NCBI GenBank assembly: GCA_002497285.1
Contig: DANJ01000011.1
Coordinates: forward strand, 5,452-69,451
From: Candidatus Pacearchaeota archaeon UBA92
Lineage (GTDB): Archaea > Nanobdellota > Nanobdellia > Pacearchaeales > GW2011-AR1
DNA length: 64,000 nt
Reading direction: 5' to 3'
Positions 51,611-60,575 of this stretch are shown here, piece by piece; positions within the stretch are counted from its first letter, which is position 1; each line of letters starts with the position of its first letter. The position numbers and the translations under genes were made by a program. The notes below the pieces were generated by a model that saw nothing but the letters and a program-made list of their open reading frames with translations, was not told where the DNA came from and searched no databases.

Positions 51611-52003
51611 GTGTCAAAACCTAAAATAATATCAATATCTATTCCGGAAGAAGCTCTTTCCACTCTGAATTCTTTGCAAAAAAACCTGAGGCTTAAAGGA
51701 AGGAGCGAAACAATAAGGGAAGCGATAAATGCCCTTGAGAGTAAGACAAGAGACCTTGATAACCTAAAAGGAGACCTGAATGCAATAGCCACTATAATAC
51801 ACAAGGAAAAATACAACAAGGAGATATCAGGAATAGTCCACAAGCACTCAAAAATAATAAAGACACATATCCACAATCACCTTGACAATCATAAATGTGC
51901 AGAAGTCCTTGTTCTAAAAGGTAAAGCCTCAGAAATAAAAGCTCTGATAAATGCAACACAGACAAATAAAAAACTTGAAAAAACAGACTTGATTATCTGC
52001 TAG
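51611..52003 (+). CDS. NikR-like metal-responsive ribbon-helix-helix regulator
   Basis: This 130-residue protein starts with GTG. The N-terminal ribbon-helix-helix (SISIPEEALSTLNSLQKNL, GRSETIREAI) is followed by an ACT-like domain with metal ligands IHNHLDNHKCAEVLVL, as in NikR (His, His, Cys pattern). NikR binds nickel and represses uptake genes. Here it faces a ZIP gene, so the metal may be another ion. It overlaps the convergent membrane protein gene by 11 bases. Confidence 0.88.
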   Translation: MSKPKIISISIPEEALSTLNSLQKNLRLKGRSETIREAINALESKTRDLDNLKGDLNAIATIIHKEKYNKEISGIVHKHSKIIKTHIHNHLDNHKCAEVLVLKGKASEIKALINATQTNKKLEKTDLIIC

Positions 52004-52244
52004 TTTTAGCCAATCCCCTCGGATTGTACATTCTTATAACAAGGAAATAAACAAGCGCGCCTATCCAGCTTCCCAAGACTATAACTATAATCCAGACAAT
52101 TTTCTCAACATTATTCTTAAATCCTCTCTGTGCACAGTCAACAATCATCCAGATCCAGAATGCAAACACTATCAGTCCAACCACGATTGCAAACAATCCT
52201 CCAAGAGCCATAAAAGGCCATATCCAAAAATCCATTAATCCCAT
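51993..52244 (-). CDS. PLDc_N-type small membrane protein
   Basis: This 83-residue protein has two helices with the motif WMIVDCAQRGF between them and WIIVIVLGSWIGALVYFLV, as in the phospholipase D-nuclease N-terminal family (PLDc_N). The domain normally precedes catalytic domains or stands alone with unknown function. Convergent with the NikR-like gene. Confidence 0.78.
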   Translation of the reverse strand: MGLMDFWIWPFMALGGLFAIVVGLIVFAFWIWMIVDCAQRGFKNNVEKIVWIIVIVLGSWIGALVYFLVIRMYNPRGLAKTSR

Positions 52245-52277
52245 GATAAAGAAAGCCTACGGCTCTTTATAAAATTA

Positions 52278-53459
52278 TCATCTCATATTTTTATGTTGGT
52301 ATGTGAATAAGAACATTATTGCCATAAAAGCTGCAAACAATAAAAATAAATATTTGAAAGGCAAAACAAATAACAATAGAGAAGCCAAAATCTTTCCAAG
52401 GGACTGCATCACATCAACACTTGTATTGAAAGGTCCATAAAATCTATGCACACTATTTCTACTTGAAACTTCTAAGAAATAAGCTTCCGTAGTCGGCTCA
52501 AGCATGGCCATCCCAAATGAAGCCAATATCAAAAAGAACATTATCAAAAAAATATCTCCTGCAAGAAATGAAGCAATTGCAAAAAAGAAGGCAATTGCAA
52601 ATCCAGTCATAAAAACTTTTCTGAAGCCATAATGTCTTGTCATCTTAGAAAATAAATATTCCGAAGTTATGAGTGGCACAGCTACCGCAAACAAAGAGTA
52701 CCCAATCCATATTTCCCTTAAACCATTTTGAACAATATAAAGAGGCATAAAAATATAGGACAATGTCCACCAGATGAAAGTTCCCCCTCTGAAAAAGTAA
52801 GCAGAGACTCTTTCTTTGTTTCCAAAAAACTCAAAAAAGTTACGGAAAAATTTATCATTAATTTTCTTGCTTTGATTATTATCTTTAACCTTGGAGAAAG
52901 AAAAAATCATCAATCCTACAAAACAAAAGATAAATGCTAATAAGAAGACATAATTATTTCCAAAAAATGATCCAATATAACCCCCTATAAATGGACCCAA
53001 TACCCATCCAAGATTAAGAAAAGTATAAATAAATCCTTCATTTTCTGATAATTCCCCATCCTTGGATTTATCTCTGACAATAATACCAAAAACACTCACT
53101 CTTATAGTATAAAGTATTGTAATAAATGTTGCAAGAAAAATAAACAAAATGAAACTGTGATTAAAATAAAATAGCAAATATATTATGCAAAGCAATATTA
53201 AAGAATAAACAAAAAGCTGTGATTTCTTAGATTTTTGTACAATTGGAATAAAAAGAAAATAAGAAATTACAGAAACCAGAGAAAGACCCGCAGAAATTAA
53301 TCCAGTAAGTGCAATATTATTGACAAAACTATTAATATACACTGCCCAAATAACCGAAATAGATGCAATAGCAAGAGCAGAAAATAAATTTACAAAAGCA
53401 AGAACAAAAATGCTTCTAGAAACAAATAATCCAGTATGTCTTCTGAATTGCACCACCAT
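52278..53459 (-). CDS. Major facilitator superfamily transporter
   Basis: This 393-residue protein has about 12 hydrophobic helices and the MFS layout with a central charged loop (about 195-220). The loop between helices 2 and 3 is QKSKKSQLF, and SEYLFSKMTRHYGFRK is the matching loop in the second half. The substrate is unknown. It stands alone with its own upstream region. Confidence 0.88.
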   Translation of the reverse strand: MVVQFRRHTGLFVSRSIFVLAFVNLFSALAIASISVIWAVYINSFVNNIALTGLISAGLSLVSVISYFLFIPIVQKSKKSQLFVYSLILLCIIYLLFYFNHSFILFIFLATFITILYTIRVSVFGIIVRDKSKDGELSENEGFIYTFLNLGWVLGPFIGGYIGSFFGNNYVFLLAFIFCFVGLMIFSFSKVKDNNQSKKINDKFFRNFFEFFGNKERVSAYFFRGGTFIWWTLSYIFMPLYIVQNGLREIWIGYSLFAVAVPLITSEYLFSKMTRHYGFRKVFMTGFAIAFFFAIASFLAGDIFLIMFFLILASFGMAMLEPTTEAYFLEVSSRNSVHRFYGPFNTSVDVMQSLGKILASLLLFVLPFKYLFLLFAAFMAIMFLFTYQHKNMR

Positions 53460-53493
53460 CTTAGAAAATTAAATTCTATTTAATATTTAAACA

Positions 53494-55170
53494 CTACTTA
53501 ATCCTTGTCTCAACAATTTTCCCTGCATTTTCAAAAACAACTTTATCCTTAAGCAAATCTTTCAAAATCTTGATTAAATCCTTAATATGAACTCTAATCT
53601 GTCTTGTTGAATCTCTATCCCTGATTGTAACTGTCTTGTCTTCTATAGTCTGTCCATCAATAGCAATGCAATAAGGAGTTCCAATTTCGTCCTGCCTACT
53701 ATAACGTCTACCAATACTTCCAGATTTATCATAAAATACGTTTAACTCTTCTTTCAACTCCTTATATAATTCATACCCTGCATCAGCAATTTCTCCTTTT
53801 GAAATAACAGGCATTACAGCCGCTTTATAGGGAGCTAATTTTGGACTTAGATGCAGAACAACATTCTCTCTCTTTTTGTCAAATTCATAGGCATCGAGCA
53901 TAAAAGCAATAAATGCTCTTCCTACACCAAGAGACGGTTCACAAGCAACTTCAGGAATAAGTCTAGATTTAGAATCCTCATCAAAAATCTCAAAACTCTT
54001 CCCGCTTTTCTCCTGATGTTGAGTTAAATCATAAATTCCACGATTAGCAAATCCCTGTAATTCTCTCCAACCCATAGGAAATTTATATTCCAAGTCCCAC
54101 GTATCGATGGCATAATGACTCTTTTCCTCACTAATATGCTGTCTCGCCCTGAAGTTTTCGGGGTTTGCTCCCAAAAGCAAAAACCAGCTAAATTCTTGAG
54201 CAAGCCAATATGCATGCCAATCTATCATCATTCCTTTCTTCCAAGAATCTAATATTTTCATTTTCTCTCCCTCCCTATTTTCTTTCTGCATACCTTCAGT
54301 CAAGAATGTAATTTCCAAATCAGGCAATTCATCCATATAAGGACATTTTGAACCTGGCTTGGTAAAATATTCAATTTCCATTTGCTCAAACTCTCGACTT
54401 CTAAACAAAAATTCTCTCGGTGCTATTTCATTCCTAAAAGCTTTTCCAATTTGTGCAATTCCAAAAGGCAACTTTCCCCTTGCATTATCAAAAACATTTC
54501 TAAAATTTACAAAAATAGATTGTGCAGTTTCCGGACGCAGATAGGATTCACTTCCTTTACCAGGACCAACTTTTGTTTCAAACATCGGATTGAACTTGCC
54601 TTCTATCTCATACTCTGCTTTATTCTCATAATTTTTAACTTCATGCGCATCAACCTTGAATCTTTCTTTCTTCTTTTTATCATAAACAATGTAATCTACA
54701 AAGTTCTCGACATGTCCCGAAGCTTCCCAAACTTTTGGATTCGTAATTATGCTCCCATCAACGCCTTCAACATCCTCTCTATTTCTAACATGAAATGCCC
54801 ACCAAGAATCTTTTATATTCTTAGCAAGTTCAACACCCAAAGGCCCATAATCCCAAAATCCAGCTAATCCTCCATAAATTTCTCCAGAAGGATAAACAAA
54901 TCCTTTCCTCTTACAAAATGAGGCGAGTTCATCAATTCCAATCTCGGTCCTCTCTGTCTTAACAACCATCTTAATCTTATTTTTGTTTTCTTGGTTTTTA
55001 ATCTCTTCGCTACTTTCATTCATAACAAACTTTTTCATCCTCTCCTCTGCTTCCTTTTTCGTCTTACCTAAATAAGCAATAGTTTTTGCAACAACCTTTC
55101 CCTTAATTCTTTTGCTTTCTCGTAAATAATAATATTCATTATTCCCAATCTTCTTTTTAACTATGAACAT
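53494..55170 (-). CDS. glyS: Glycyl-tRNA synthetase with N-terminal module
   Basis: From ATG 55170 (MFIVKKK) the protein has 558 residues. The catalytic part begins with ELASFCKRKGFVYPSGE and GGLAGFWDYGPLG, and has class II motifs including RPETAQSIFVNF, GIAQIGKAFRNEIAPREFLFRSREFEQ and EPSLGVGRAF, ending in the anticodon-binding domain. This is the archaeal/eukaryotic alpha2 type. Residues 1 to about 50 form a Tyr/Lys-rich beta module (YYYLRESKRIKGKVVAK, then YLGK) that is not part of GlyRS. It resembles the start of the giant surface protein here. The start is one base after the stop of the DUF3850 gene. Confidence 0.95.
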   Translation of the reverse strand: MFIVKKKIGNNEYYYLRESKRIKGKVVAKTIAYLGKTKKEAEERMKKFVMNESSEEIKNQENKNKIKMVVKTERTEIGIDELASFCKRKGFVYPSGEIYGGLAGFWDYGPLGVELAKNIKDSWWAFHVRNREDVEGVDGSIITNPKVWEASGHVENFVDYIVYDKKKKERFKVDAHEVKNYENKAEYEIEGKFNPMFETKVGPGKGSESYLRPETAQSIFVNFRNVFDNARGKLPFGIAQIGKAFRNEIAPREFLFRSREFEQMEIEYFTKPGSKCPYMDELPDLEITFLTEGMQKENREGEKMKILDSWKKGMMIDWHAYWLAQEFSWFLLLGANPENFRARQHISEEKSHYAIDTWDLEYKFPMGWRELQGFANRGIYDLTQHQEKSGKSFEIFDEDSKSRLIPEVACEPSLGVGRAFIAFMLDAYEFDKKRENVVLHLSPKLAPYKAAVMPVISKGEIADAGYELYKELKEELNVFYDKSGSIGRRYSRQDEIGTPYCIAIDGQTIEDKTVTIRDRDSTRQIRVHIKDLIKILKDLLKDKVVFENAGKIVETRIK

Positions 55171-55171
55171 T

Positions 55172-55432
55172 TTATACAAATCCTATTATTTGATAGCCAT
55201 AATTTTCAACATCTTCCTCTTTCCAAAACTTTTGACCCTTAGTTTTGACAACATAGCCTACCTTCTTGCTGATTTTCCTACCTGTATAATTATTTGTTTC
55301 AGGATCCCATTCTTCTAAAACCAAAACATCACCTTCCTTAACCTCAAAATCTGCTAAGTGGAGTTCAAATTTCTTCTTTCCAGATAAGATGGCTTCAAAA
55401 AATTTAGACCACACTTTTTTCTTTACTTCCAT
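55172..55432 (-). CDS. ASCH/DUF3850-domain protein
   Basis: This 86-residue protein fits the ASCH-related DUF3850 pattern: the ligand-facing SGKKKFELHLADFEVKEGDVLVL, quoted as SGKKKFELHLADF and VKEGDVLVL, then EEWDPETNNYTGR and the final strand. The fold binds RNA or nucleobases. It sits one base upstream of glyS, so it may be co-translated with the synthetase. Confidence 0.85.
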   Translation of the reverse strand: MEVKKKVWSKFFEAILSGKKKFELHLADFEVKEGDVLVLEEWDPETNNYTGRKISKKVGYVVKTKGQKFWKEEDVENYGYQIIGFV

Positions 55433-55540
55433 GCATTACCCACTACATAATTATATTTAAATCTTTCTAGACACTACATAACCACTACACAACCCATAAT
55501 TAGGCACTACAAGAGAAATTTTCTTCAATTCTATAGGGTA

Positions 55541-55612
55541 AGCGCGGAGAGGGATTCGAACCCCCGCATGGAAGCTCTGCAGGCTTCTGCCTTACCACTT
55601 GGCTATCCGCGC
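55541..55612 (-). tRNA. tRNA-Cys (GCA anticodon)
   Basis: On the minus strand GCGCGGA pairs with TCCGCGC, the discriminator is T (usual for tRNA-Cys), and the anticodon loop CTGCAGA gives GCA. The T-arm GGGGG, TTCGAAT, CCCTC is nearly perfect. No intron. Confidence 0.94.
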
Positions 55613-55654
55613 ATGAAAATAAAGTAAAAAGATTCTATTTAAAGATATTCATAA

Positions 55655-56293
55655 CTAGGGAAGATTAACCCCCTCAACCAACTCGTTATTTGTCTCATCT
55701 ACTTCACCTACTTGATAAGAGGTATCGACCCTAAATCTTACAAAATGATTGCCAAAAGACAAGTTGCTAAAAACATAAGAAAATTCCTTTTCATCTCCAG
55801 GATAAAATGGCCCCTCTGTTGGAAAGATATCAACAAGAGAATCTAAATCTAAATCAACAAAAGAAGAAAAGAATTTACCTTCAATAACTTTAGTTCCAAT
55901 ATTTCTTGCTTTCGCAGAAATCGTCAGTTCGCATGTTCCATTATATCCACTAGTACACGCTCCTTTGGTAAAAACAAATTCTATTGCTTCCAAATCATAA
56001 AACTTTTCCTTCTCTTCTACAATCTTTAACCCACACAAGGATTCATTTTCATTCCAAGAACACATATTGCTAGAAACATTATAAGCATCCTCTTCACATT
56101 TTGCTTTATCAATATAATCTAGACATGAAGTATATATTACCTCAGAATTATTTTGAAAACCAATCGTGGACTCATTAGTTACATTTAGCTCTCCAATATT
56201 ATCTGAAGGACTATAGAAAAAAATGAAAAACAGAACAACTGCTCCCATAGCTACAAGCAAAATCATCAAAAAGACAGGACTCTTAAAATTCAT
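55655..56293 (-). CDS. Membrane-anchored CARDB-like surface protein
   Basis: I chose ATG 56293 (MNFKSPVF, 212 residues). The longer frame to 56377 reads into the tRNA-Arg gene and is not real coding. A single N-terminal helix (about 7-26) is followed by a short Cys-rich segment and a CARDB-like beta domain (about 110-210), ending with the typical QVGEVDETNN and NLP. CARDB domains bind other proteins outside the cell. The partner is unknown. Confidence 0.82.
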   Translation of the reverse strand: MNFKSPVFLMILLVAMGAVVLFFIFFYSPSDNIGELNVTNESTIGFQNNSEVIYTSCLDYIDKAKCEEDAYNVSSNMCSWNENESLCGLKIVEEKEKFYDLEAIEFVFTKGACTSGYNGTCELTISAKARNIGTKVIEGKFFSSFVDLDLDSLVDIFPTEGPFYPGDEKEFSYVFSNLSFGNHFVRFRVDTSYQVGEVDETNNELVEGVNLP

Positions 56294-56331
56294 AATGCCA
56301 ATAAGAACCTCTTTTTTATAAATTCTTCCAA

Positions 56332-56406
56332 CGGCCTCGACAGGATTTGAACCTGCGACCCCTTGCTTAGAAGGCAAGTGCTCTATCCAGGCTGAGCTAC
56401 GAGGCC
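56332..56406 (-). tRNA. tRNA-Arg (TCT anticodon)
   Basis: On the minus strand GGCCTCG pairs with CGAGGCC. The D-arm is regular (GCTC, AGCCTGGATA, GAGC), the anticodon loop CTTCTAA gives TCT, and the T-arm GCAGG, TTCAAAT, CCTGT is good. No intron. Confidence 0.94.
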
Positions 56407-56443
56407 ATATATAAAAACCAAAAAAAGAATATTTAAAGCTATC

Positions 56444-59400
56444 CTATTTCATCCTAAGGCGAATAATCTCTTTGGACTTGCTCGCCGTTCTCGCATAATG
56501 CCTTTGCACAAACCTCAGCACGAAGAAAAGAAGAGCGAGAGCAATAATAATCAAGCCGAGAAAAGAAATAATTCTTAAATTATCGCCGGAAATAGCAAAT
56601 CCAGTAATCCCTCTTTCAGACAAAAGAACACTCTGCTCCAGCTTAATGCTTTCTTTTCCATTAGATCCAATCAAAATCAAATCAAACTCGCCTACAGAAT
56701 TCTTTGGAAGAAGAATATTAAGTTCATGCTCCTCTTTTACCCCATCACTGAGAGTTATAATTTCAGACCCTTTGCCTACATTAATCCCATTTGGATTAAC
56801 TAACTCATAACTGACCTCGACATCCTGATTAGAACCGCTAAAATCTTCTAACGAATATCTAACATTTAACTCAGTTCCTTCTCTAATAGCACTCAAGAAA
56901 ACAAAATCAAAATCCGAGGGCATAACTATCAGACTAAGCGAAGTAATTCCGCTTACCTCATTGCACTCTACAATAATGTTAGATGAATATTGTCCCGCTT
57001 TTGTATTTTTAGGAACATTCAAGGCAAATACAAACTCTGTTCTTTGTCCAGAACTTAAAGATTCAACCTGCTCACTAGATATCCAATTGCTGATCGCCCC
57101 GAAAGAACTTAGCTTACAGCTATTCAAAAATCTCTGCCCCGAATTCAGAACATTAACCGTAACTAAATCACTCTCTCCTTTTTTTAATCTCAATTCAGGA
57201 ATACTGGACAAAGTCAACTCTCCAATCCCTTCAATAGCAGGCACACTGCTTCCTCCAGAACTTCCGCCTCCGCTACCTCCGGAGTTTCCGCCAGAATTTC
57301 CACTTCCTCCGCTAGAGCTAGTTACACCAAATGTGCTCGTAGAATGTCCTATATTGCCTGCGGCATCGCCTGCATCGACATTTAAATTATAAGTGCCGCT
57401 ATTTGGAATATTAGCATTCACAACTATGACTACATTATCACATCTGACACCAGTATTATTCACTACAACAGCCTCTCCAGTGCTAGTCACAGTAATATTA
57501 TATGTGCAAGTAGTAGGGCTAGAATCATTTACTGTATAGTTCAAAGAAATATCTCCTGTAGTAAAGTCAGATCCGACATCAATAGTTACATTTGGAGGAG
57601 TAAAATCAGAAATTAAACTTCTATTTCCGCTTATAACCTCTCCCTGAGAATCAACGCATCCAATGGCCCAGATATAATTTCCTTCAGCTAAATTCAAACT
57701 AAATGTATTTTCTATTCCTGAAGTCACACCATCCGTCTGATTTAATAAATAACTCCCGTTAAAGTCACCATAAAGACTGCAATTAATTAAACTATCGGAA
57801 GTAGGAATATATGCAAAATTGACATTGCTCAGATTCGTATAATTATTATTCTTTGGACTTAACAAGTGAATTGTCGCTTTTCCAGAATTGACATAGAATA
57901 CCAAATCATCTCTGCCAATTTCTCCAGAAATTGTTTCATTCGCATAAACGCTCAAGTTATAAATTCCATCTCCAGAAACACTAAAAGTGGTGTTAACGCA
58001 ATTCAAAATGCTTGTATTAATGTTCCCATTATCCGTCGTATACCAACAACTATGGAGGTTATCTGAAACCACGGAAAAGTTCAAAGCAATTGCCGTGAAA
58101 TTATAGGTGGAAGAATGAGATGGATAAAGAATACTAACATTAGGACTTACTCCGATACTTCCGCTTAAATTAACGCTAAATGTAACTGCCAAACTATTTT
58201 TATTCCCAACGCTATCGTTAATCCAAATCATCCATGTGTTGCTTCCCTCACTTGCTATTGGCGTTACATTTTGTCCGCAGACAACACTGGCATTTGTCAA
58301 TCCTAAATTCAAGGAATACCAGCATGAATCAGGATTCAATTCAACAAACGTGTAATTCAAATTAATATTGGAATAATTATAAGTAACATTTAATGGCGAA
58401 GTAATTGTTATTTCAGGATATACAGAGTCAACAAAGAATGTAACATTTGCGCGTCCAATATTTCCAAGGATATCGCTAGCGTAAACAAAGATGGTAGAGG
58501 AACCTTGAGAAGCAGTATAGGTGACATTTTGTCCGCAGACAACACTGGCATTTGTCAATCCTTCATTATCACTCCGCCAACAGCTATCCAAATTAGCATC
58601 CGAAGCAGAATAATTAATTTCTAAAGAATTAGTGTTATAAGATAAATTTTGTGGCTCAACGATACTAACTACGGGAGAAATACCATCAACATCGAAGGTA
58701 ATTGTGCTGGAATTGACATTATTGCTTGTGTCATTTGCCCAGATTTTCCAAGTGCTGTTGCCTTGTCCGGAATTCAAGCCAGTAACATTTTGTCCGCAGA
58801 CAACACTGGCATTTGTCAATCCTAAATTCAAGGAATACCAGCAACTGCTCAAAGCAGTTTCGTCAGATGCCGTATAATTTAGTTCCGTCTGGATAAAGTT
58901 GTAAGTCGTATTTTGAGGATAAACCATCCTGACTGATGGAAGTGTTGTGTCTAGTATCTGTCCAACCCCAACGAAAAAATCAACGCTTGTAGAATTAGCA
59001 TTTCCAAGAGTATCATTAGCATAAACCACAAGAGAATGAGACCCGTATGCAAGAGATTTATGGATTTCGATATCATCGAAATAAGCAGTATGGGTATTTG
59101 TATCATCAAAAGCAATTACCGCAAAACCACTATAATTTAAAGAATTGTCGAGCACACTTAATGCCAACTGTCCATCTACATATGCAGAAATATTCGTTCC
59201 AATTACACTAAACCCAAGAGTATGCCACTCGCCCTTGCTTACATAAACTGGTGCAGGCAAATCCCCTGTCCAAAGAGCACCAAGATTCGTCCAGGTTCCA
59301 TTTACGACCTTATTTATATTGATAGAACTGAAATCATAATCGAGTACAATTTCATATTTATTATTAACATCGTTAAATCTTGGAGTCAGATAAGCGCCTC

Positions 59401-60457
59401 CGAATGAATTAACCGGTACCATTACCTTTGCAGAACCATGATAATCGGTGGCATTAAAATTAGTAATATATGAAAGAGCATCATCAATTGGTGTTTCATT
59501 AAATAATTTGTAAACTCCATCCACGACATTAGCCGTACCAAAACCGGAAGGATTTGTCCAAATTGGAGTTCCATTAGAGTTATTTTGATAATTCTGAAAA
59601 TCATCGGCAAAAATCAAATCAAGTTTTCCAAAATCAATGGTTCCATTTTTGTGAGAATAAGTAATATTAGGTTTGTCATCAAGAGATATTAAAATACCAT
59701 TAATATTTGGCTCAATAACCGTAACATTCAAATTAGGTGTAGGAGTATTAAGAGTTAAATTTTGTGGTGAATTGATAGTCAACAGGGGAGCGGTCGTGTC
59801 TGAAGTAATAATATCTCCCATTATGCTGACATTATCCATCCTGCAAAATTCAGAAACGGCGCCTGCAGTGCATTCAAACCTAATGGTGATATTTAAATCA
59901 TTATTAGCAGTCAAACCGAAACTTTTGGAAACATAGGAGGCATCATCTGCAGAATTCCCCAACGTCTCTTCCAAAACTACAAAAGAGGTGTTACTTGTTT
60001 TATATTTTACTTTAAACTCATCTGCAGTATCTAATCCAATCAATCTCCTATGATAATTAAAAACAATGGTAGCATACCCTATAGTGCTAATATTTCTTTC
60101 AATTACTGACGCAGGCTCGGATGTTGATGATGGATTAGACTGCGCATGACTAAGTCCTTCGTAAGGATTAACTTGTGAAACCGTCCAATTATTAGCTCTC
60201 CCTGAACTTATCAACTGCCAACCATTCAAATTTCCATCTTCGAAATCATCTGAAAAAATAGTCACAGCACTAACATTGGAGAACAAAAAGATAGCCATAA
60301 TAAATAGTAGAGACCACTTAAAACCGCCATTCTTTAATATCTCCCTCATAACCAATTCAATCTTCTTTGAAAGAATAAGAGCATTATTATCACAATATTT
60401 TTGAAATCCTTTGTAAACCTTAGAGTCTATGCTAAAGGTCACCTTCTTTTTAGTCAT
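56444..60457 (-). CDS. RHH-headed, Ig-repeat surface protein
   Basis: This 1,337-residue protein starts with 43 residues (KKKVTFSIDSKVYKGFQKYC, then LSKKIELVMREILKN) that resemble a CopG-type ribbon-helix-helix. A signal or membrane helix follows (about 47-65). The outer part holds a DDFEDGNLNGW domain (about 70-215), a LamG-like domain (about 280-465), at least five Ig-like repeats containing LTNASVVCGQNV, a Gly/Ser hinge (about 1045-1070), a membrane-proximal domain and a C-terminal helix (about 1297-1317) with a basic tail. A TATA-like TTTATAAA 22-30 bases before ATG 60457 supports the long start. Probably an adhesin. Confidence 0.85.
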   Translation of the reverse strand: MTKKKVTFSIDSKVYKGFQKYCDNNALILSKKIELVMREILKNGGFKWSLLFIMAIFLFSNVSAVTIFSDDFEDGNLNGWQLISSGRANNWTVSQVNPYEGLSHAQSNPSSTSEPASVIERNISTIGYATIVFNYHRRLIGLDTADEFKVKYKTSNTSFVVLEETLGNSADDASYVSKSFGLTANNDLNITIRFECTAGAVSEFCRMDNVSIMGDIITSDTTAPLLTINSPQNLTLNTPTPNLNVTVIEPNINGILISLDDKPNITYSHKNGTIDFGKLDLIFADDFQNYQNNSNGTPIWTNPSGFGTANVVDGVYKLFNETPIDDALSYITNFNATDYHGSAKVMVPVNSFGGAYLTPRFNDVNNKYEIVLDYDFSSININKVVNGTWTNLGALWTGDLPAPVYVSKGEWHTLGFSVIGTNISAYVDGQLALSVLDNSLNYSGFAVIAFDDTNTHTAYFDDIEIHKSLAYGSHSLVVYANDTLGNANSTSVDFFVGVGQILDTTLPSVRMVYPQNTTYNFIQTELNYTASDETALSSCWYSLNLGLTNASVVCGQNVTGLNSGQGNSTWKIWANDTSNNVNSSTITFDVDGISPVVSIVEPQNLSYNTNSLEINYSASDANLDSCWRSDNEGLTNASVVCGQNVTYTASQGSSTIFVYASDILGNIGRANVTFFVDSVYPEITITSPLNVTYNYSNINLNYTFVELNPDSCWYSLNLGLTNASVVCGQNVTPIASEGSNTWMIWINDSVGNKNSLAVTFSVNLSGSIGVSPNVSILYPSHSSTYNFTAIALNFSVVSDNLHSCWYTTDNGNINTSILNCVNTTFSVSGDGIYNLSVYANETISGEIGRDDLVFYVNSGKATIHLLSPKNNNYTNLSNVNFAYIPTSDSLINCSLYGDFNGSYLLNQTDGVTSGIENTFSLNLAEGNYIWAIGCVDSQGEVISGNRSLISDFTPPNVTIDVGSDFTTGDISLNYTVNDSSPTTCTYNITVTSTGEAVVVNNTGVRCDNVVIVVNANIPNSGTYNLNVDAGDAAGNIGHSTSTFGVTSSSGGSGNSGGNSGGSGGGSSGGSSVPAIEGIGELTLSSIPELRLKKGESDLVTVNVLNSGQRFLNSCKLSSFGAISNWISSEQVESLSSGQRTEFVFALNVPKNTKAGQYSSNIIVECNEVSGITSLSLIVMPSDFDFVFLSAIREGTELNVRYSLEDFSGSNQDVEVSYELVNPNGINVGKGSEIITLSDGVKEEHELNILLPKNSVGEFDLILIGSNGKESIKLEQSVLLSERGITGFAISGDNLRIISFLGLIIIALALLFFVLRFVQRHYARTASKSKEIIRLRMK

Positions 60458-60575
60458 TAATCAAAGAGAAAAAGAGAATTTATAAACATTTGTTTCCTAC
60501 ATAAATTTACATATTTATACATATAAATACAGGAATATACAGAAAAATAAATACTAAAAAAAATAAGGAAATCAA

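Noticed and set aside
56294..56377. N-terminal extension of the CARDB-like protein
   Set aside because: The extra residues are a translation of the tRNA-Arg gene (SNPVEAVG type). The ATG at 56293 starts a proper membrane helix.
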